Source: Methanoregula sp. | GTDB taxonomy: Archaea; Halobacteriota; Methanomicrobia; Methanomicrobiales; Methanospirillaceae | NCBI GenBank assembly: GCA_026394695.1 | Contig: JAPKXT010000205.1 | Coordinates: forward strand, 1 to 13,129 | Length of the DNA: 13,129 nucleotides | Direction of reading: 5' to 3' | Shown here: piece by piece, positions 1-6,325 of the stretch | How positions within the stretch are numbered: the stretch's first letter is position 1 | Layout of the letters: every line of letters starts with the position of its first letter | Notes under the pieces: model-generated | Database searches by the model: none | What the model was told of the DNA's origin: nothing | Seen by the model: the letters and a program-made list of their open reading frames with translations, nothing else | Made by a program: the position numbers and the translations under genes

Positions 1-13
1 TTACGGTCAATTA

Positions 14-190
14 TCAGTCGTTTCTTAATTTTATGCAATATTCTAATGTACTTTTACTATCAAAAGACATTATATTGAGGAATTCACTAAAAGCGCGCAG
101 TTCTAACTTGTTTTCATCCAATATTTTGGAGGGGGCTAAAACTTTTTTATCTATGAAAAAATATTGACTTTTATTTCTTAAAAAAAAAGT
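14..190 (-). pseudogene. possible gene remnant in AT-rich left end
   Basis: On the minus strand one frame stays open from well beyond 190 down to a TGA at 14-16, although the DNA is very AT-rich and stops should be frequent. The reading is protein-like towards its end (…DENKLELRAFSEF…, …STLEYCIKLRND). There is no ATG or GTG start upstream; only a TTG at 119-121 without a ribosome-binding site and an internal ATG. It could be a decayed 3' end of a gene or a chance open frame. The same stretch on the plus strand holds a GGAGGGGG tract (128-135) that serves no visible gene. Confidence 0.2.
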
Positions 191-421
191 ATGAATGGTT
201 GTGAGAACCCTATGGGAAAAAGCGGCCGAAACTATCTGGAGCGCGGTAGACGAAACTCTGTACGTTCGGGTTCAATAAGCCCAAACCCTGATAGACCGGG
301 TTCAATGAACCCAGATTTTGAACCTGAAAAATTCGATGATATCATGGACATTTATACAGACACGGACCAGTTTGACCCGGACATTGAACACTATCAATGG
401 GAGGATGAGGACGATATCTGA
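191..421 (+). CDS. small acidic hypothetical protein
   Basis: This 76-residue protein matches no family I recognise. The N-terminal third is basic (Lys/Arg-rich, residues 9-26). The middle holds a roughly 10-residue near-repeat rich in Gly, Ser and Pro (GSISPNPDRP / GSMNPDFEPE). The C-terminal 30 residues are strongly acidic with several Asp and Glu and no predicted membrane segment. No Shine-Dalgarno lies before ATG 191. A TATA-like tract (about 166-175) would place the transcript start near 197, so ATG 212 (residue 8) is a real alternative start. A hairpin and T7 run follow directly, which supports transcription on this strand. It is probably a lineage-specific small protein; function unknown. 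Confidence 0.5.
   Translation: MNGCENPMGKSGRNYLERGRRNSVRSGSISPNPDRPGSMNPDFEPEKFDDIMDIYTDTDQFDPDIEHYQWEDEDDI
268..312 (+). repeat. 30-bp-period near-repeat with palindrome inside the small ORF
   Basis: Two 15-base units start 30 bases apart (268-282 and 298-312) and share GGGTTCAAT. The second unit is a perfect dyad GGGTTC-AAT-GAACCC; the first is a degenerate version. They encode the Gly-Ser-Pro near-repeat of the protein at 191-421, so the repeat may be a coding duplication rather than a regulatory site. Confidence 0.5.
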
Positions 422-427
422 AAAAAA

Positions 428-462
428 TTGAGGAACTCAACCGATATTCATTCTCTTTTTTT
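428..462 (+). terminator. hairpin and T7 terminator after the small acidic protein gene
   Basis: A perfect 5-bp stem TTGAG / CTCAA with a GAA loop (428-440) begins seven bases after the stop codon and is followed by a T7 run at 456-462. The T-run fits an archaeal terminator. Confidence 0.5.
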
Positions 463-716
463 AACCTCGAGTAGTGTATCTTTCGCATCCTCCCTTCCCT
501 GTCTTTTGTTCATGGAGGCACCATGGGGGGGCGACAGAGCACTCGTACTCAACTCCTTCTGCATCCTGCTATGCCCGAAGCGGGGGTGACTCCGTAGTGC
601 AGGAAATTGGATCTGTGCCCAGGGTGATTGTGCGGGGAGGAGAGTTCAATGATTGCAAGTCAGCCTTATCATAACCCTCAAATATCCCTGATTTTAAAAA
701 ATAGCATGGGATTTTT
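463..716. other. intergenic region, no convincing gene
   Basis: About 250 bases lie between the terminator of the small acidic protein gene and the membrane protein at 717. All short open frames here are rich in Cys, Ser, Arg and Pro without RBS or family resemblance, so I see no gene. Near the right end, TATA-like tracts (CAAATATCC near 680-688, TTTTAAAAAATAG near 691-703) could drive the next gene. Confidence 0.5.
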
Positions 717-1082
717 ATGAAATGCTATCCTTTGACCCGACAAAATTATGCACTGCTGGCACTCCTTCTTGTCATCGGCTATGCTTTTACCGAAGTACAG
801 CACTATTTCATTTCCCAGGACCTGCGCCCGTTCACGTACCTGCTGGCCATCATCCTCCTGCACCTGGTATTTTTTATGCGGGTAAAACCCGGACAACCGA
901 TGGAGCTTGCAAAATATCTTGCCGTCCTCCTTGGCATAGCAGTGGCGGTCATCATTATTATTGAAGATGTGATCATCAGGAAGAATGTCTCGTATACTGT
1001 TGCCATCGTCTTTTTCGGAGCGGTGGTCAGCCCACTGGTTGCAGGGTATATCTACAGCCTTCTGGCACAGAACAAAAAGTAA
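717..1082 (+). CDS. four-helix integral membrane protein, hypothetical
   Basis: This 121-residue protein is dominated by hydrophobic segments at about residues 10-27, 38-55, 66-83 and 93-115, consistent with four transmembrane helices and short loops. A basic C-terminal tail (QNKK) suggests a cytoplasmic end by the positive-inside rule. There are no catalytic motifs, no cysteine pairs and no recognisable family; it resembles the small lineage-restricted membrane proteins common in methanogens. ATG 717 has no clear Shine-Dalgarno; a TATA-like tract about 30 bases upstream makes a short-leader transcript possible. A hairpin plus T7 run just after the stop indicates a monocistronic unit. Confident as a gene, not as to function. 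Confidence 0.75.
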   Translation: MKCYPLTRQNYALLALLLVIGYAFTEVQHYFISQDLRPFTYLLAIILLHLVFFMRVKPGQPMELAKYLAVLLGIAVAVIIIIEDVIIRKNVSYTVAIVFFGAVVSPLVAGYIYSLLAQNKK

Positions 1083-1091
1083 CGGATGCTT

Positions 1092-1114
1092 ACAGGACAC
1101 CTGTGTATTTTTTT
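1092..1114 (+). terminator. hairpin plus T7 terminator
   Basis: ACAGG-ACA-CCTGT forms a 5-bp stem with a 3-base loop, followed after three bases by seven T residues (1108-1114). It begins ten bases after the stop of the membrane protein gene and is a good end point for it. Confidence 0.7.
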
Positions 1115-1124
1115 ACAATACTAC

Positions 1125-1146
1125 ACCCTGTTTAGTGGGTATTTTT
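1125..1146 (+). terminator. second, weaker hairpin with T5
   Basis: ACCC-N8-GGGT (1125-1140) followed by ATTTTT lies directly behind the stronger terminator. It may be a back-up terminator; the stem is short. Confidence 0.35.
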
Positions 1147-1251
1147 ATGAGGATAAGTGGTCAAAATATCCTTTGCACAAAAGTTGAAGATCCCATGCGT
1201 TGGTCATAACCCATCTTTGCATTCACCATCCGCATGCCATCTCCTCCTTCT

Positions 1252-1267
1252 CTTCTCTAAAGAGAAG
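1252..1267. repeat. inverted repeat CTTCTCT-AA-AGAGAAG upstream of the kinase
   Basis: A perfect 7-bp inverted repeat separated by two bases lies in the leader of the sensor kinase gene. No T-run follows, so it is not an obvious terminator. It could be an operator for the kinase promoter or an mRNA hairpin. Confidence 0.45.
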
Positions 1268-1433
1268 CCTTAACATAGGGAACATCGATGAGAATGTATT
1301 CCAGATTCAGAGCAGCTGTCGTGTGTCGGAGCCCGGTGGGGGTATTTCGAACGATCGGGGATTCGATTGCGGTGGTTGGATCAGATCCCAAGAGGGGTAT
1401 GTAGATGATCAAACGGCTGAGATCACTGATTGC

Positions 1434-3383
1434 ATGAAAACAGAAAAAAGTGCCGGAAACGAAAGACGGGATACTTCATGTCCCACACGTTCCTTGTTGG
1501 AGGGGGCAGATGAAGCACTTCAGGTGAGCGAGGAGAAGTACAAGACCCTTTTTGAGAATGCAAATGATGCCATTTCCATGATGGACAGCAGGGTGTTTAT
1601 AGACTGCAACCGCAGCACGCTGGTTGTCTTCCGCTGTTCACGCGAGCAGATTATCGGGCATTCCCCGGTAGAATTTTCACCGGAGCGCCAGCCGGACGGG
1701 CGGTTTTCTTCGGAAAAAGCACAGGAAAAGATTGATGCTGCCTTGTCCGGAGAGCCCCAGGTTTTCGAATGGGTCCATCTCCATCACGACCGCACCCCTT
1801 TCGAAGCTGAAGTGAGCCTCAACCGCCTGCTGCTTGGTGATGTCTGGTACATTCAGGCTACTGTCAGGGACATCACCGCCCGCAAACAAGCAGAACAAGC
1901 ACTCCTCACGAGCGAGGAACGGTACCGGAACGTTGTCGAGGACCAGACAGAATTCGTCTGCCGGTTTACCCCGGATGGAACGCTTACGTTTGTCAATGAT
2001 GCATACTGCCGGTATTTCGGATTGAATAAGAATGAATGCATCGGGAAGCATCACTCTGTGATTATTCCCCCGGATGATGCGAAAAAGATGAAGGAACATA
2101 TCAAAGCTCTGACTCCAAAGAATCCGGTTGCGTCAATCGATCATCGCATCATTATGCCCTCCGGGGAGATCCGATGGCAGCGCTGGAGTGATCGTGCGAT
2201 CTTTGATAAGAATGGTCATGTGGTTGAATACCAGACTGTTGGAAGAGATATCACTGATCAAAAACAAGCAGAAAAAGCCGTACAGGATTCAGAACGCCGT
2301 CTTGCTGATATTATCAGTTTCATACCCGATGCGACGCTTGCCATCGATCGGGAAGGAAAAATTATCGCATGGAACCGGGCGATTGAAGAGATGACCGGTG
2401 TCGCCGCGGTCGATATGATTGGCAAGGGGGACTATGAATACGGCATCCCATTTTACGGCGAAAGACGTCCGATTATGATTGATCTGGTTTTTGGGGATTT
2501 TGAGGAGATCTCGAAGAAGTATCCGGCCATCCAGAAAACCGGTGATAAATTTATCTCTGAAATTTATATCCAGCGTCTCTATGGCGGAAAGGGTGCCTAC
2601 CTCTGGTTCATCGCCTCCCCACTCTTTGACACGAATGGGAATATTTCAGGAGCAATCGAATCGATCAGGGATATCAGTGATCGCAAACGAGCGGAGGAGG
2701 CGCTCATAAAATTTAATGCGGAACTTGAACAGCGGGTCAGGGAACGTACAGAGCAGATTAATGCCTCTCTTGAGGAGAAAGTAGTCCTCCTCCGGGAAGT
2801 CCACCACCGGGTAAAAAACAACCTCCAGATAATTTTAAGTCTCATCAAACTCCAGTCCCGGAATATCAAAGACCCCGATCTCCGGAATATCATGGAGGAG
2901 TTCCAGAACCGCATCATGGCAATGTCACATGTCCACGAGAGGATGTGCCTTGCCGATGATATCTCCCGGATCAACCTCTCTGAAATCGTCAGATTTATGG
3001 GAAGGCACCTTTTCCAGTTCTATAAAGTTGATCCTCATCTTATCCGGTTAACCGTCGAAATGAAAGACCTGCAGATTACCATAGACTCTGCAATTCCTAT
3101 CAGCCTGATCATCAACGAACTCCTTTCAAACTCAATAAAGCACGCGTTTCCCAAAGGTACTTCCGGGGAGATCACCATTGCAGGACGCCGCGAAGCCGAT
3201 ACCCTTGTGCTCTTGTTAAAGGACACGGGAATCGGGATACCGGAAGACCTTGACTGGAAGAATAATAGACAATCACTTGGACACCGGTTGGTGGTGAGCC
3301 TGGTGGAACAGCTAAACGGGACGATCGAACTTGACCTGACGGCGGGAACAACATTCAATATTATCGTGAAGGAGAAGGAATGA
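1434..3383 (+). CDS. soluble three-PAS sensor histidine kinase (HisKA_2 type)
   Basis: This is a 649-residue signalling kinase without transmembrane segments, so a cytoplasmic sensor. From ATG 1434 the order is PAS at about 34-147, 162-275 and 287-417, each ending in a D-I-(T/S)-x-(R/Q)-K hinge, then a coiled linker (about 420-450). A HisKA_2 dimerisation region follows, with the motif EVHHRVKNNLQII and the phospho-acceptor at His457/458. The ATPase domain has N-box NELLSNS (Asn566 in the core), G1 box DTGIGIPED (about 597-604) and G2 GTTF near the C-terminus. His stands at the usual Leu in SLGHRLV. The frame is open upstream to a TTG at 1200, but those 78 residues look non-coding, so I prefer 1434. 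No response regulator lies adjacent, so it is an orphan; ligand unknown. Confidence 0.9.
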   Translation: MKTEKSAGNERRDTSCPTRSLLEGADEALQVSEEKYKTLFENANDAISMMDSRVFIDCNRSTLVVFRCSREQIIGHSPVEFSPERQPDGRFSSEKAQEKIDAALSGEPQVFEWVHLHHDRTPFEAEVSLNRLLLGDVWYIQATVRDITARKQAEQALLTSEERYRNVVEDQTEFVCRFTPDGTLTFVNDAYCRYFGLNKNECIGKHHSVIIPPDDAKKMKEHIKALTPKNPVASIDHRIIMPSGEIRWQRWSDRAIFDKNGHVVEYQTVGRDITDQKQAEKAVQDSERRLADIISFIPDATLAIDREGKIIAWNRAIEEMTGVAAVDMIGKGDYEYGIPFYGERRPIMIDLVFGDFEEISKKYPAIQKTGDKFISEIYIQRLYGGKGAYLWFIASPLFDTNGNISGAIESIRDISDRKRAEEALIKFNAELEQRVRERTEQINASLEEKVVLLREVHHRVKNNLQIILSLIKLQSRNIKDPDLRNIMEEFQNRIMAMSHVHERMCLADDISRINLSEIVRFMGRHLFQFYKVDPHLIRLTVEMKDLQITIDSAIPISLIINELLSNSIKHAFPKGTSGEITIAGRREADTLVLLLKDTGIGIPEDLDWKNNRQSLGHRLVVSLVEQLNGTIELDLTAGTTFNIIVKEKE

Positions 3384-3426
3384 ACCGGAAAGCAGCATCC
3401 GGTGTCCTCCATTGAACCAATTTTTT
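3384..3426 (+). terminator. terminator of the sensor kinase gene
   Basis: ACCGGA-N8-TCCGGT forms a perfect 6-bp stem (3384-3403) immediately after the kinase stop codon. A T6 run follows at 3421-3426, somewhat distant for a classical intrinsic terminator but in keeping with archaeal T-tract termination. Confidence 0.5.
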
Positions 3427-3505
3427 ATAAAAAAGACTGGTATGGTTTTTTATCCTGCTTACCGCAATCCGATTGTTGACAATTCAGAATTTTGTATAAT
3501 GAACT

Positions 3506-3766
3506 TTACGGGGTTCTTTCCTGTTCTAAGGTTACCGGGGGCTTATCGGTCCTCTGAAGCCGGACCTCCCGGATTAACAGGTAGAGCACGTCAACAAAAT
3601 ACCCGAACACGGGCAGGATCGCAAGAATGACCCAGACCGGTGCAAGCATTTTCTGTTCTTTTGCGTCCCTGTAGATGAGATACGCGATGAGCAGTTGTAC
3701 TACCCAGACGAAGAACATCAGGGCCAGCCCTGCGAATGGATGTGCATGATACATAAATGGTGGCAT
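3506..3766 (-). CDS. small two-helix membrane protein
   Basis: This 86-residue protein has two hydrophobic helices, about residues 11-32 and 42-65. Between them is a charged YRDAKEQK loop, and a charged, proline-containing tail follows. The arrangement resembles the short N-terminal membrane module of phospholipase D/cardiolipin-synthase proteins occurring as a stand-alone protein, but no enzymatic domain is attached and the likeness is loose. There is no Shine-Dalgarno before ATG 3766. Instead the sequence ATATAA lies about 27 bases upstream on this strand, exactly where it should be for a leaderless transcript starting at the ATG. ATG at residue 5 is a weaker alternative. It is convergent with the kinase gene. 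Function unknown. Confidence 0.7.
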   Translation of the reverse strand: MPPFMYHAHPFAGLALMFFVWVVQLLIAYLIYRDAKEQKMLAPVWVILAILPVFGYFVDVLYLLIREVRLQRTDKPPVTLEQERTP

Positions 3767-3787
3767 TCTAAGCTATCAGATAGTTCA

Positions 3788-3797
3788 CGTTATATGC
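3788..3797 (-). promoter_or_regulatory. TATA box of the small two-helix protein (leaderless)
   Basis: Read on the minus strand this is GCATATAACG. Its centre is about 27 bases before ATG 3766, the canonical archaeal TATA-to-start spacing, and no ribosome-binding site is present, which together suggest leaderless initiation. Confidence 0.55.
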
Positions 3798-3898
3798 TTT
3801 CAGTTACTGACAATGGACCTGATCTTTTTTTAAAATTTACCGGAATTATGGCGGTGTTCCGGATCACGATGGAGTCACTCCGTTGAAAAGTTGATGCT

Positions 3899-3926
3899 AA
3901 AAAAAAATATCAGACATTTCCTGATA
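3899..3926 (-). terminator. intrinsic-type terminator of the HxlR gene
   Basis: On the minus strand, TATCAG-N7-CTGATA forms a perfect 6-bp stem that is followed immediately by nine T residues. It lies about 55 bases after the HxlR regulator stop codon. Confidence 0.75.
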
Positions 3927-3979
3927 GTGCTGGTTACGGAGATCAGCCCCGTCCGGTTCCGGGAAATCTACGGCACCAG

Positions 3980-4381
3980 TTAATGCCGCCCGGATTTTCC
4001 TGGCTTTTTTGAAGATATGGTGTCATCATGGCAGGACCCCCTGCACCTGTGCTTATCGATGGTATCCCGTTTTTCTGCCCACTGGATCAGGGGAAGCACC
4101 GCATCACAGAGCTGTTTTCCGTCATTGGTCAGGGAATATTCAACTCTTGGTGGGATCTCCGGGAATGATTCGCGGTGGACCAGGTTTTCTTTCCTGAGAT
4201 CTTTTAGCACATCTGAAAGGGTCTTGGGACTGATGCCGTCAAGCCTCTGCATAATATCATTGAACCGTATCTTCTCATGGTGGCCGATGATGCTGATGAT
4301 CAGGATGGCCCATTTTTTTGCAATGATATTGATGATTCCTTCAAGGGGGCAGAGGCAGATGTGATTGCTATCGTTTTCCAT
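3980..4381 (-). CDS. HxlR/MarR-like winged-helix transcription regulator
   Basis: A 133-residue HxlR-family (PF01638) DNA-binding protein, usually a dimeric repressor or activator responding to thiol-reactive or small-molecule signals. Diagnostic features are the N-terminal Cys-Pro before helix 1 (C11-P12), GIINIIAKKW (about 15-24), the recognition helix region GISPKTLSDVLKDLRKENLV (about 49-68), and the wing PPRVEYSLTNDGKQL. Extra cysteines are C9, C92 and a C-terminal CRGSC pair (C113, C117) in a basic tail beyond the usual end of the family. This tail could bind metal or form a disulfide. ATG 4381 is preferred; a GTG two codons upstream is possible. It is transcribed divergently from the small Cys protein/ABC operon, so it probably controls that operon and itself. 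Confidence 0.9.
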   Translation of the reverse strand: MENDSNHICLCPLEGIINIIAKKWAILIISIIGHHEKIRFNDIMQRLDGISPKTLSDVLKDLRKENLVHRESFPEIPPRVEYSLTNDGKQLCDAVLPLIQWAEKRDTIDKHRCRGSCHDDTISSKKPGKSGRH

Positions 4382-4433
4382 AGTCACTTCAAAACTATAA
4401 ACTTGACACTATTAATACTATCCAATCGATAGT
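4380..4433. promoter_or_regulatory. divergent promoter with ACTAT/ATAGT operator array
   Basis: The intergenic region between HxlR and the ABC operon carries the pentamer ACTAT at 4394-4398, 4408-4412 and 4417-4421 and its complement ATAGT at 4380-4384 and 4429-4433. This gives inverted pairs 4380-4398 (9-base spacer) and 4417-4433 (7-base spacer). A plus-strand TATA box CTATAAAC lies at 4395-4402, placing its start near 4425-4428, inside the right-hand inverted pair. A minus-strand TATA-like TATTAATAG (4409-4417) is about 30 bases before the HxlR ATG. The layout fits repression of both promoters by HxlR; that binding is inferred. Confidence 0.6.
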
Positions 4434-4455
4434 AACTTTACCGGAAAAACGGCAA

Positions 4456-4460
4456 GGAGG
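4456..4460 (+). promoter_or_regulatory. strong Shine-Dalgarno of the small Cys protein gene
   Basis: GGAGG with an 8-base spacer to ATG 4469. It is the clearest ribosome-binding site in this half of the window and shows that the short ORF is translated. Confidence 0.8.
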
Positions 4461-4468
4461 AAAGAGGT

Positions 4469-4660
4469 ATGTGTCACGTATCTGAAGGAAAGCAGGTATC
4501 GCAGGTGAACACCCGGTGCGATTGTGTATGGGGCTGCCCGGTCACGCTCCCTGCTGGTGATGAGATCAGGAGATGGGAAGAACATAAAAAAATCCTTGAG
4601 GAGGGGATTGTAATTATTGATAAGAAGATTACCGGTCTTAAGACCGTGAACGGATCATGA
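4469..4660 (+). CDS. 63-residue cysteine-bearing helical protein of the ABC operon
   Basis: I do not recognise a named family. The N-terminal half contains Cys2, then C-x-C-x3-C (C17, C19, C23) within CDCVWGCP, a possible metal- or thiol-reactive site. The C-terminal half (about 30-58) is a charged amphipathic helix (DEIRRWEEHKKILEEGIVIID) of the kind seen in small archaeal proteins that pair a metal-binding head with a coiled coil. The gene has a strong RBS, is first in the operon, and its stop overlaps the start of the ATPase gene by four bases (ATGA), so translation is coupled. It may be a sensor, metallochaperone or accessory subunit for the transporter; that role is inference. Confidence 0.8.
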   Translation: MCHVSEGKQVSQVNTRCDCVWGCPVTLPAGDEIRRWEEHKKILEEGIVIIDKKITGLKTVNGS

Positions 4661-5574
4661 ACGCCATAGAGGCAAAACACCTGGTTAAAAGATTTGGTGC
4701 CGTTACCGCTGTAAACGACGTCAGCCTTACGGTACGTGAAGGAGAGACCTTCGGGTTCCTCGGTCCCAACGGGGCCGGGAAGACCACTACGATCCGGCTG
4801 CTCACTGGTGTTCTTTCGCCGGATGCCGGGGACGTCCGTATCACCGGGATTGATATCCACCGTCACCCGCTCGACGCCAAGATGCAGATGGGCGTCATCC
4901 CGGAGAGCAGCACGGTCTACGGCGACCTGTCCGCGGAGCAGAACCTCCACCTGAGCGGACAGATGTATGGCATGCCCCGGGCACTAAGGGAGGAGAGGAT
5001 CGATGAGATCCTGTCGCAGATGGGGTTGAACGAAAAAAGACGCAACCCGGTCCGGACATTCTCGAAAGGGATGAAGCAGCGGGTGAGTATCGCGTGTGCC
5101 ATCATCCACCGTCCCCGCGTCCTGTTCCTCGATGAACCGACCAGCGGCCTTGACGTGCAGAGCCGAAGGCTCGTGATCGATACGATCCGTCGCATGAACG
5201 AACAGGGCAGCACGATCTTCCTTACTACTCACAACATCGAAGAGGCAAATACCCTGTGCCAGACCGTCTGTATTATTAACAAGGGAAAAGTCGTTGCACA
5301 GGACAGTCCCGAACGGCTCAAAAAGATGTTCGATACCACCCAATCGGTCGAAGTTTCCTTTGACCGGACGGTAACCCGTGACCTGTTCGCGGCAGAAGGG
5401 ATCCTGCGGGCAGAACCGTACGGTGACAAGTGGCGGCTGTATACGGACAACCCGGACCGGGTCCTGAAATACCTTGTCGGGCGTGCTGAACGCGAGTCCA
5501 TTGGCATTATGTCCCTCACAACATCGGGTCCGAGCCTTGAAGAGGCATTTGTACACCTGACGGAGCGTGCATGA
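4657..5574 (+). CDS. ABC transporter ATP-binding protein (drug/ABC-2 exporter type)
   Basis: A 305-residue ATPase that would drive the membrane protein encoded next to it. Walker A is GPNGAGKTT at 36-44. The Q-loop region reads VIPE, with Glu where Gln is usual, a change typical of the DrrA/NatA/CcmA-like group. The signature is FSKGMKQR (135-142) in place of LSGGQ, Walker B is VLFLDEPTSGLD (155-166) and the switch histidine is H192 in TTHNIEEA. The last about 90 residues form the C-terminal domain common in DrrA-like exporter ATPases. Its start overlaps the preceding small Cys protein and its stop overlaps the permease start. Substrate cannot be deduced; multidrug, lipid or sodium export are all possible. 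Confidence 0.95.
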   Translation: MNAIEAKHLVKRFGAVTAVNDVSLTVREGETFGFLGPNGAGKTTTIRLLTGVLSPDAGDVRITGIDIHRHPLDAKMQMGVIPESSTVYGDLSAEQNLHLSGQMYGMPRALREERIDEILSQMGLNEKRRNPVRTFSKGMKQRVSIACAIIHRPRVLFLDEPTSGLDVQSRRLVIDTIRRMNEQGSTIFLTTHNIEEANTLCQTVCIINKGKVVAQDSPERLKKMFDTTQSVEVSFDRTVTRDLFAAEGILRAEPYGDKWRLYTDNPDRVLKYLVGRAERESIGIMSLTTSGPSLEEAFVHLTERA

Positions 5575-6320
5575 TGGAAGTCCCGCTGTTCCTTCGCGGC
5601 ATCTTCGTCGTTACCGGGAAGAACATGAGGCTGTATTATACCAAGCCGCCCGTCCTGATGTTCGGGCTCCTGTTCCCGCTCTTCATGTTCTTTGCGTTCT
5701 TTGTCGGCCGCCACCTCGACCTGACTACATTCTTCCCGGCGTTTCTTGCGATGATGCTGTTTTTCACAGCGTCGTCGGTTGGCCCGCTTATCACTCCCTG
5801 GGAAAAACGGGAGAAGACCTATGAACGGCTCCTCTCGTACCCGGTGACACAGGACAGTATTATTCTTGGAGATGTTGCCGCAGGTGCGATCTTCGGGATT
5901 GGTATCTCCCTGCTCGTATGGATAGCGAGTGTTTTTTTCGTTCCGGTTGCCGTCACGAACCCGGGATTGTTTGTCCTTGCGTTCATTCTTGGCACGCTCT
6001 CCTGTGCTGCACTGGGTGTCCTGCTCGCCTCGCCGGCATCCGACAGCCCGCCCAATGTGATGATATTTTCAAACCTTGTTCGGTTCCCGCTCATCTTTAT
6101 CTCCGGGATCTTCGTCCCCCTCCAGCAGATGCAGGGTTGGGGACTCGCTCTCGCGTACTGTTCGCCCCTTACCTACCTGGTCGACCTGTTCAATGCGGCG
6201 ATGTCCGGGACATCAGCATTTTCACCGTTTGTTGACTGCAGTGTGCTCATCGCTGTCTCTGCCGGGTTTATTCTTGCTGCACGGGTCATCCAGAAACGGA
6301 ACATGATGAAGGGGATGTAA
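5571..6320 (+). CDS. ABC-2 type transporter permease
   Basis: A 249-residue integral membrane protein with six hydrophobic spans (about residues 25-45, 53-70, 100-125, 130-152, 165-188 and 220-242). It shows the ABC-2 membrane pattern: an N-terminal cytoplasmic stretch, a loop with WEKREKTYERLLSYPVT (about 78-94) that normally contacts the ATPase, and LVRFPLIFISGIFVPLQQM (about 169-187) followed by SPLTYLVDLFNA. The start codon overlaps the ATPase stop as ATGA, so the two subunits are made together and would assemble as a dimer of each. Direction of transport is inferred as export from the family. Confidence 0.93.
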   Translation: MMEVPLFLRGIFVVTGKNMRLYYTKPPVLMFGLLFPLFMFFAFFVGRHLDLTTFFPAFLAMMLFFTASSVGPLITPWEKREKTYERLLSYPVTQDSIILGDVAAGAIFGIGISLLVWIASVFFVPVAVTNPGLFVLAFILGTLSCAALGVLLASPASDSPPNVMIFSNLVRFPLIFISGIFVPLQQMQGWGLALAYCSPLTYLVDLFNAAMSGTSAFSPFVDCSVLIAVSAGFILAARVIQKRNMMKGM

Positions 6321-6325
6321 CGAAT

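Larger units (their letters stand above)
1083..1433 (+). other. kinase leader region with short open frames
   Basis: These 350 bases hold the two terminators, the inverted repeat at 1252-1267 and a TATA-like tract (CAAAATATCC, about 1162-1171). They also hold two consecutive short frames in one phase: 1288-1404 (38 codons, preceded by AGGG) and 1405-1437 (10 codons, preceded by GAGGGG at 1392-1397). The second ends in a TGA that overlaps the kinase ATG as ATGA. The kinase frame itself is open back to a TTG at 1200, but that stretch has no resemblance to a domain. Confidence 0.5.

Noticed and set aside
128..167. GGAGGGGG tract followed by a four-codon ORF (153-167)
   Set aside because: Spacing of about 17 bases is too long and the ORF is only four codons; no evidence of a leader peptide function.
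474..674. 66-codon plus-strand open frame
   Set aside because: No ribosome-binding site, unnatural Cys/Ser/Arg-rich composition and no family resemblance; it begins beyond the terminator of the preceding gene.
1402..1404. TAG between two in-phase short frames read as a pyrrolysine codon
   Set aside because: The continuation is only ten codons and the peptide matches no pyrrolysine-containing methyltransferase; an ordinary stop is far more likely.
1200..1433. N-terminal extension of the kinase from TTG 1200
   Set aside because: The 78 added residues (rich in His, Cys, Ser) resemble no domain, and the usual pre-PAS linker begins after ATG 1434. Not excluded, but less likely.
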